Of a stretch of DNA of 64,000 bases, positions 56,720 through 64,000 are shown one piece after another; within the stretch, counting starts at the first letter, position 1, and each line of letters begins with the position of its first letter. Source of the DNA: Erythroxylum novogranatense. Its lineage: Eukaryota > Streptophyta > Magnoliopsida > Malpighiales > Erythroxylaceae. Both the position numbers and the translations under genes were made by a program. The notes beneath the pieces were generated by a model. The model made no database searches and was not told where the DNA came from. It was given only the letters and a program-made list of their open reading frames with translations. The stretch lies in contig CM057234.1 in NCBI GenBank assembly GCA_029891385.1, forward strand, positions 20,446,350 through 20,510,349. Direction: 5' to 3'.

Positions 56720-59700
56720 TCAACCAAGAGAGTTTAAATCATACATTCCAAGTTTTAATTTAATGTTTATGAAAACATCTTCTTTAAGAGGCTTAGTAAA
56801 AATATCAGCCAATTGATCACTAGACGAAACATGTTTTAAAACAATGTCACCTTTCAAACAATGATCACGAATAAAATGATGTCTAATTTCAATGTGTTTT
56901 GTTCTACTGTGCAAAATTGGATTTTTACTTAAACAAATTGCACTTGTATTATCACAATAAATTGGAATATTTTTAATCACAATACCATAATCAAGTAATT
57001 GATGTTTAAGCCAAATAACTTGGGCACATGCACTTCCAGCTGCTACATATTCAGATTCAGCAGTGGAAATAGCTACACTTACTTGTTTCTTACTAGCCCA
57101 AGAAATCAAAGATGATCCTAAGAAATGACAGACACCACTAGTACTTTTTCTATCAATTCTACAACCACCATAGTCAGCATCACTATATGCATATAAATCA
57201 AAAGAATCACAACAAGGATACCATAATCCATGATTAACAGTTTTACTCAAATATCTAAAAATTCTTTTGCAAGCAGTCAAGTGAGAAATTTTAGGACAAG
57301 ATTGAAATTTAGCACATAGACATGTAGCAAACATTATATCTGGTCTAGAAGCAGTTAAATATAAAAGAGAGCCGATCATACCTCTATAGAGTTTTTGATC
57401 AACATCCTCTTCATGTTCAGATTTTTCCAAGACCAAATTTGATGCCATTGGAGTAGCTGCTACTTTACATCCATCCATGTTGAATTTCTTTAAAAGCTCT
57501 TTAGTGTATTTGGATTGATGAATAAAAATTCCATCTCTATTTTGCTTTATTTGCAATCCAAGAAAGAATTTAAGCTCGCCCATCATGCTCATTTCGAACT
57601 CACTTTGCATTAAATTACTAAATTCTTTACACAAGGATTCATTAGTAGCACCAAAAACAATATCATCAACAGATATTTGGCAAATTAACAGATCTTGATT
57701 AACATGCTTTATAAATAAAGTATTATCAACTTTACCTCTAACATAACCATTTTGAATAAGAAAATTACTTAACCTTTCATACTATGCCCTTGGTGCTTGC
57801 TTTAATCCATAAAGTACCTTCTTTAGCTTGTAAACATAATCTGGATGTTCATGGTCTTCAAAGCCAGGTGGTTGTTTGACATATACCTCCTCTTGGATGT
57901 AGCCATTGAGAAATGCACTCTTGACATCCATTTGATTCAACTTAATCCTTTTATGTGAAGCAAATGCACATAATAATCTGATCGCCTCTAATCTTGCCAC
58001 TGGTGCAAATGTCTCATTATAGTCAAGTCCTTCTTCTTGATAAAAGCCTTGAGCTACTAATCTTGACTTGTTTTTGACTGCTTCACCATTCTCATCATAT
58101 TTTATCCTATTTACCCATTTGACTCCAATGATGGTTTTATCCTTTGGTGGAGCTACTAAATCCCACACATTATTCCTCTTGAATTGATTCAATTCGTCTT
58201 GCATAGCCAACAACCAATTTTCATCTTCAAGAGCTTCTTTAATGTTCTTGGGTTCTACCAGTGAAATAAAAGCTGAGTTATTCATATATTAAATGCGTAT
58301 TCCTCCTAGTCCTTAAACCATCATTTAAACCACCAATGACTTGCTCCATAGGATGATTCTTTGCTTTTGCCCATGTTTTCATGATAGGTACATGATCTTC
58401 TTCATCTTGTTTTTCTTCATCATTTGATTTTTCTTCAACTTCATTTTCTATATTACCTGCATCATCATCAAAACAAACCTTCCTCGGGGGTGAAACCATA
58501 TCATTGAATTTAACATGAATATTTTCTTCAACAGTTCTAGTTCTATTATTATAGACTCTAAATGCTTTACTAGTGAGTGAATAACAAAGAAATATACCAA
58601 TATCAAATTTTGAATCAAATTTACCTAAATTATTCTTTCCATTATTATGAATAAATACTTTACAACCAAAAGGATGAAAATAAGAAATATTTGGTTTCTT
58701 ACCTTTCCATAGCTCATAAGGTGTCTTGTTTTTGTCTCTTCTCAGATGTACTCTATTTATCACATAGCACGCAGTATTTATTGCTTCCGCCCAAAAGACT
58801 TTAGGAAGGTTATATTCATTCAGCATCGTTCTACTCGTCTCTTCAAGAGACCGATTTTTCCTTTCTACTACACCGTTTTATTGCGGAGTCCTTCGTGTTC
58901 CATCCCATATTTTTCACAAAGCCTTTCAAACGATTCACAATCAAACTCTCCTCCGTGGTCAGTTCTTATTGCAACAATAGTCAAATTCTTTTCATTTTGT
59001 ACCAACCTACACCACTTAGTAAACTCGTTAAAAGCATCACTTTTATGAGCAAGAAATCTCACCCAAGTAAATCTGGAAAAATCATCTACTATTACCAGTA
59101 CATATAATTTACCACTAAGACTAGCATGCCTAGATGGTCCAATCAAATCCATATGAACAAGTTCTAAAATTCTAGATGTACAAATTTCTTTCTTTGGTTT
59201 GAATGATTCTCTAATATGTTTACCTTTCAAACATGATTCACACAAATGATCTTTAACAAATTTTATTTTAGGCAATCCTCTCACTATATCATTTTTAGAC
59301 AATTTAGAAATCAAAGGCAATAGAGCATGTCCTAATTTTCTATGCCATAAAAATGCATTTTCTTCTAATGTCACTAAACACTTTTCATTAAAAGAACTAT
59401 CATCATGTAGATCAACAACATATGTATTTCCATGCCTCAAACCAATGAATGCAATATTTTCATCTTTCTTAACTACACAATGAGATGATTCAAATGACAC
59501 TTTAAAGTTCATATCACACAATTGTGAAACACTTAGCAAGTTATGTTTCAGTCCATCAACAAGTAAAACATTATCAATGGTAGCCAAAGGTTCCTTACCC
59601 ACTTTACCAATCTCAATGATTTTACCTTTATTGTTGTCTCCAAATGTCACATACCCTTGATTCTTTGGTTTGATTTCTGCAAACAAGTTTTTGTCTCCAC

Positions 59701-59740
59701 TCATATGCCTTGAACATCCACTGTCAATATACCATGTACT
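56720..59740 (-). pseudogene. Copia pol: protease, integrase, RT and RNase H, broken
   Basis: Protease has TWYIDSGCSRHMSG (DSG, about 59735). Integrase follows with LWHRKLGH...CESCLKGK zinc ligands, then MDLIGPSRH and IRTDHGGEF, two catalytic Asp. A small deletion near 58895 and TAA for CAA at 58878-58880 break it just before the Glu segment (VVERKNR). An open frame 58826-58278 carries the integrase end. A shift at about 58280 leads to the RT (WLLAMQDELNQFKRNNVW, VKWVNRIKY, LDYNETFAPVARLEAIR). TAG replaces a Trp codon at 57782-57784. The catalytic YVDD reads SVDD (57662-57673). RNase H is open (AYSDADYGGC, STAESEYVA, EIRHHFIRD), with a natural stop at 56720. Confidence 0.9.
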
Positions 59741-60883
59741 TGGTGGATTATCATTCCTTGCTTGTACCTCATCCTCATCATCACTTGTCATGGAGCTTCT
59801 TGCCATTAGAGCTAAGTTGTTCTCATCATTGCTTTGATAAGCTTCCTCATCATCGCTCCAAGTAGCTATAAGACTAGCTTTCTTTTTACCTTTGTCATAC
59901 CTATCATTTTTCTGGAAAATGGAAGAACTTTTGCATTCCCTAGCATGATGTCCTTTCTTTCCACATTTCCAACATTCTTCATTGCTCTTTTTCTCCTCAT
60001 AACTTTTGGTCCTTCTTTCCATGGTGGACTTCTTCTTTTCGTCATTTCTTCCACCACGTAATTCTCTTTTCCTATTTTTGAGTAGTCCCTTGAATTTTCT
60101 CAAGTTTCTAGCATACATTGCTAACTCTTCATCTTCTTCCTCCTCATCTAATTCTTCATCACTTTCATCCATAGAAGAAGTGTTAGCTTTAAAAGCAATA
60201 GATTTTTTTGGCTTACCTCTACCTCCTCTTGATTTGAGGATTATCTCATAATTTATGAGTGATCCCACCAACGCATTGAATTCCAAGCGATTGAGATCTT
60301 TCGACTCCATAATTGCTGTGACTTGAGAGTCCCATTCTTTTGATAGTGACCGAAGGATCTTTTTCACCTTCTCGCTATCCGTCATGTGCTTTTCGAGATT
60401 CCCTAAATCATTAATAATTTCTGCAAAACGATCAAGCATAGTAGAAATAGACTCACTTTCCTTCATAACAAACATTTCGTAATCATGAAGTAGCATTTTG
60501 ATTTTGGTTTCTCGAACTTGGTTGGTTCCTTCATGAGTGATCCGAAGCCTCTCTCACATTTCTTGAGCACTTGTGCAAGAATTCACTCTATTTCTGTCCT
60601 CAACAGTAATAGCGCAATAGATTAACTTCATTGCTTTGGCATTTATGTAGGCTTGCTTCCAATCATGCTCGTCATACTTCAGCTCCGTTTTTACCTGACC
60701 GTTTTCGTTCAATGGAACATGTGGACCGAAGATGATGATCTTCCAGTACTCTACTCCCTCGCTTATGATATGGTACTTCATAGGATTTTTTCACGAAGAA
60801 TAGTTAGAACCATTAAACAAAGGAGGACGGTTATTAGTGTTACCTTCTTCCGCCAGATTGTTATGTGTCATACTGAACGCCAT
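59741..60883 (-). pseudogene. Copia gag, UBN2-type with CCHC knuckle, broken
   Basis: It starts MAFSMTHNNLAEEG at 60883, only 15 bp past the primer site. Two TGA codons stand where Trp is expected (60791-60793 and 60554-60556), so the start is cut off from the open frame that follows. The capsid-like domain (MLDRFAEIINDLGNLEK, KILRSLSKEW) and the knuckle CWKCGKKGHHAREC (59974-59933) are clear. Gag coats element RNA in virus-like particles. An acidic run of Glu/Asp precedes the knuckle. Confidence 0.88.
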
Positions 60884-60897
60884 CCCTGGATGAATCT

Positions 60898-60909
60898 GCT
60901 CTGATACCA
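60898..60909 (-). promoter_or_regulatory. tRNA-iMet primer binding site of the SIRE-like copia
   Basis: The minus strand reads TGGTATCAGAGC, two bases from the 5' LTR. The match to the initiator-Met tRNA 3' end is exact over 12 bases. Confidence 0.92.
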
Positions 60910-60911
60910 AT

Positions 60912-62170
60912 TGAAAGCGATCTAGAAGGGGGGTTGAATAGATCGTTTAAACTTTTTCGCAGAGTTCTACAAAAAATACGAAATTAATACACAATAGACA
61001 ATCAAATTAAACAAATGAAAAAGAGTAGGGAAGAAAGCAAACACTGTTTTTATAGAGGTTCGGTGCTAAGACCTACGTCCTCTACCTAAGCTCCTACTTA
61101 TGATTTGGCAAACCACTATATTGTACACTTTTTAGTTCAGTGCGAACTTGTACAACCACTTGAATTCCGGCTCAAGTAAACCTTACAATCCCGATTTGAT
61201 TTCCGGCACAAATCTAACCACACCAGTGATTCTTCCTCTAATCACTCAACTCACAAATAACAATGATTGAAATATAGATTAGACAAAGCTCAGCACAGCT
61301 AGATAGGATTGAATGAGCTAAAGATAATTTGAGAGCTCCAAAATAGTAATCAATGATCAGTAAGCTTTGCAAAAAGTGCAGTCATCGATCTCTTGATGTT
61401 CTTCTTTTTATTTGCAGACTTCTTGATCAAAATAGTCGTTGTAGATTGTCTACTAGCCGTTGTAGATCACTCCATAACGTTATAAAAATATTTCTTTACC
61501 GTTTGATATCAATTGACTTCGTCAGAATCAGATCTTGTATAATCCTAGTCGACTGGAATAGGTTCTAGTCGATTGGTCGAGGGTCGCTAGTCATTGGGAC
61601 GATTCTTTGGTCGATCGACGATTCTTTGGTCATTGGGACAGTGTTTTCTTGATTATAGTCGACTGAAAATTTTTGTAGTCGACTGGAACACATATTTCTG
61701 CTGATCCTAGTCGACTGGAAATGTTTGTAGTCGACTGGAACTTACGAAGAATAATCTCCGCTCTTCGAATAGTCGACTGGTATTATTTGTAGTCGACTGG
61801 AACCCTTTGTAGTCGACTGGTAATGGTTGTAGTCGACTGGAATTTCTCCAATGGACAAATTTGCAGATAATCTTCGATCTTTCAAGATTTTTATCCATAA
61901 TCTTCACCAGAATCTTTATTTACACGTTGTTTATCTTCTCCAGATCATAGTAGATCATTTCTGATTTGATTTCTTAATATATTATCTCCTTAACATTTGT
62001 AGTTTGAACTTTGAACAATGTCTATCACTTGCATCTTTGAAAATTGTTCCTTGAGATTGCATTGGGCCTTTAATTTTAAAACCTGAAATAATTTCTTAAC
62101 CAATTTCATATATTTTATAATTATCAAAACATAAAGGGATTTTTATTTGTCAACCACCATTGGTCCAACA
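60912..62170 (-). repeat. 5' LTR of the SIRE-like copia
   Basis: It is 1259 bp, from TGAAAGCGATCTAGAAGG to TGGTCCAACA. It differs from the 3' LTR by scattered substitutions and by a longer, partly decayed GTCGAC array at 61547-61845. Confidence 0.93.
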
Positions 62171-63590
62171 AGTTGGACATGTGACTGCTGCCTCCATATC
62201 CATATAGTTGTGCAAATACTGACTTGAGTGTGCAGCTGTAACGAGAAAATGGGAGTGAAGGAAGAGGGTTCGCTACTCCGATACAAAAGTTTGAAATTGA
62301 CCATGTCCATGTGCTCTATTCAGGAATGATTGTAAGAATAATAAAGGCAACTCTTTTTCTTTTCGCTTTCAATTCTGGGGATTCAAGCATTTATGGTTAA
62401 CTAGTTGTCTATATAGTTTTATCTCCGGCATTATTTATCTCTGAGGCGATATTTACTCGATGAGACTTGAGGGTTCCAACCTGAAAGTAACATTAAGAGT
62501 TACAAGTATATATATTGAACTTACATTATTTTGTTTGAAGAAAATATTATGTATTATTTTTCAAGAAATCACCCCTTTTCTGATGGCAGAACGTGTGACT
62601 ATCGAGTTTTAACTTGGAACAGACAAAGGTAAAAACTATAATTACTTGACTTTATGCGAGTCTCTATATGCTTCTGTTCGTGTGCTTTTCTCTTATTATC
62701 TTGTTGGTGCTAAGTTGTTTCTTGATGTTGCATTTAAGGCGCTGGAATGTTTGAGAAAAACTTATGGTCGATTTATCTGCTTCACTCTTGGCTATGTTTG
62801 AGCCCTTAGTTGATGCATTTCTCCGTTACAAGTTACATTATTATGTGCGATGTGAAAAAGAAAATGAAGGTGATGCCTTAACCAATGTATGTTACAGATT
62901 TTCTCCAATCCGTTATGTTCCAAGCTTAAATGTCGTTTTATAACAGGAAAAGCCATTAAAAAATTAAATATGGTAGGAGTATGATGCGTTAATTCTTAAA
63001 AATGGATGCTTCTCCATACAACTCATCCTCCTGTGAAAGAATGCACTTGCACAACTATTGGCAATTGTTGCCCTGCCAGGTTTTATTTATAACCGCTAGG
63101 GAGTTTATCAGAATGCCGGGAGTAGAATGATGACTTTGAAGGAAAGAAATAAGGATAGAACCCTCTAATGAATCCTGACTAGCTCCGCCCTTCATCGGTA
63201 TCAATAACTTGTTAGACACGAATAAAAACTACCATGTGGTAGATGGCGGATTCGATCACTTTTCTTTTCCAGCTTTTTTATGAAACCTAAACGATACGTT
63301 TCTCTTCTCCCCTTTCCGTGACCTCGGAAAGTGAATTAATTGCTTTTGCTTGTGATCCAATCCACCCTTTTATATATAAATATAAAGATGGATAAAATTG
63401 CCAGGACATCCTGAAATATGGAGTGGCATGTTGATGGCATTCAGACTAAGAACTAAGTTGTGAATTTGTTTATGAATAATTCCAATATCATATAGAAAAC
63501 AAGAGCTGAAACAAAAATGCTGTCAGAATTTACATGTATAAGCTAGGAAAGGAAAGAGAACACAATTGCAAAAAGCAAAAGAAACTAGGC
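62171..63590. other. Host sequence right of the copia insertion
   Basis: It continues the locus interrupted at 53113, after one AGTTG copy. The frame VCSCNEKMGVKEEGSLLRYK at about 62230-62290 is short, and no family was recognised. The remainder to 63590 has no convincing gene. The part next to 63590 should include the 3' UTR of the minus-strand gene. Confidence 0.5.
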
Positions 63591-63905
63591 TCAAGAAGGC
63601 CTCATACAGCTCCCGAGAAATGAAAATATACAGCCCTTTTGACCCTTATTCTGTGGTTTAGAAGGAGTTGAAGATGAGGAACGACAATAATCGGTCTCCC
63701 TTTCTCTGCTACTCTCATAAATGTCTCCATTATACAACTCGTCCCCCCTACAGCTGTCCAGACCGTCATGAGCTCCGCCGAATTGAGTGGTTGCCGACGT
63801 ACCAACAACCCGTCCCCTCCTTGAGTCGATCTGCAGATTTTCCCATACTCGACCAGAAGACCCCTGCCGGCGAAATGAAACTGATGATCTCTGCAGCGTG
63901 TTCAT
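63591..63905 (-). CDS. Small DUF4666-like (MAPK substrate-type) protein
   Basis: A complete single-exon frame of 104 residues. It opens MNTLQRSSVSFRRQGSSGRV followed by WEN, the signature LQRS-x-x-SFRRQGSSG-x-VW of plant DUF4666 proteins, some of which are described as MAPK substrates in Arabidopsis (At1g80180 type). The middle is Gly/Arg/Ser-rich and disordered-looking, with several Ser/Thr-Pro or Ser-rich sites (SSSSTPSKP). The end is QKGCIFSFLGSCMRPS, a short Cys/Phe-rich tail as in relatives. There is no signal peptide or membrane segment. It reads away from the window edge, and the promoter is mostly outside. The frame is undisturbed and codon use looks normal. Confidence 0.85.
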   Translation of the reverse strand: MNTLQRSSVSFRRQGSSGRVWENLQIDSRRGRVVGTSATTQFGGAHDGLDSCRGDELYNGDIYESSRERETDYCRSSSSTPSKPQNKGQKGCIFSFLGSCMRPS

Positions 63906-64000
63906 GATTTTAATCTTTTTTTTTTTAAATCTTCTAAACGTCTTCGTCTGTTTAGTGGCTCCAATACTCGTAGATCCTTATCTCATTTCTCTTTTTAATC
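63906..64000 (-). other. 5' leader of the DUF4666-like gene
   Basis: T-rich (a run at 63918-63926), running to the window edge. No TATA box is identifiable in this short stretch. Confidence 0.4.

Larger units (their letters stand above)
53114..62170 (-). mobile_element. SIRE-like Ty1/copia element with extra ORF, target duplication AGTTG
   Basis: AGTTG at 53109-53113 and 62171-62175 flanks 9057 bp. LTRs at 53114-54336 and 60912-62170 are nearly identical, implying a recent insertion. On the minus strand the order is 5' LTR, initiator-Met primer site, gag, protease, integrase, RT, RNase H, an additional 429-codon sense ORF, purine tract and 3' LTR. An extra ORF between pol and LTR marks the SIRE/Maximus group. 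The gag-pol frame has at least four stops from transitions and two shifts, so this copy cannot move by itself. Confidence 0.93.

Overview
The window reads as a repeat-choked stretch of a flowering-plant nuclear genome, probably a eudicot. The grounds are chromovirus, Athila-like and SIRE-like LTR retrotransposons, an L1-type LINE with a DUF4283 ORF1, TRIM elements, CACTA transposons, spliced genes, and a CLE25-type peptide gene. No bacterial, organellar or rRNA/tRNA gene features were seen. The species cannot be named from the sequence alone.

Region 1-26.1 kb is one nested pile of LTR retrotransposons. The base layer is a plus-strand Athila-like element (pol 8078-10904, 3' LTR from 24102). 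It is cut on the left by the 3' half of a Tekay/Del-like chromovirus (1-8058). It is cut again at 11288-22685 by a minus-strand element without recognisable genes, flanked by the 5-bp duplication CTGTC. Solo LTRs then sit inside these invaders: 4641-6130 (duplication ACAGT) in the chromovirus LTR, and 11480-14368 (duplication ACCAT) in the left LTR of the coding-free element.

Region 26.1-36.4 kb is the least disturbed part. It holds a degenerate CACTA-like tract, an internally deleted LINE (about 27600-29760, minus), a two-exon CLE25-like signalling peptide gene (31396-32280, minus) with a plausible TATA box, and two small TRIM elements carrying tRNA-iMet primer sites.

Region 36.4-49.4 kb holds the 3' part of a minus-strand SIRE-like copia element, split by a 5.5-kb chromovirus-type LTR. 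After it come a truncated second LTR of the same family, a CACTA remnant, and a plus-strand copia reverse transcriptase/RNase H remnant.

Region 49.4-52.8 kb is a complete 3348-bp CACTA transposon (CACTAC...GTAGTG termini, duplication AGG). It has no transposase but carries same-strand fragments of four unrelated plant genes: a DUF538 protein, the TON2-type PP2A B'' subunit, a LHY/REVEILLE-type MYB and a GRAB-domain golgin. This is the most notable object in the window.

Region 53.1-62.2 kb is a nearly full-length, young, minus-strand SIRE-like copia element (duplication AGTTG). Both LTRs, primer site and polypurine tract are visible. Its gag-pol is broken by several stops and shifts, yet it carries an uninterrupted 429-codon sense ORF between pol and the 3' LTR. 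It sits in an unrecognised host sequence. A small intact single-exon gene (63591-63905, minus) resembling the DUF4666/MAPK-substrate family closes the window.
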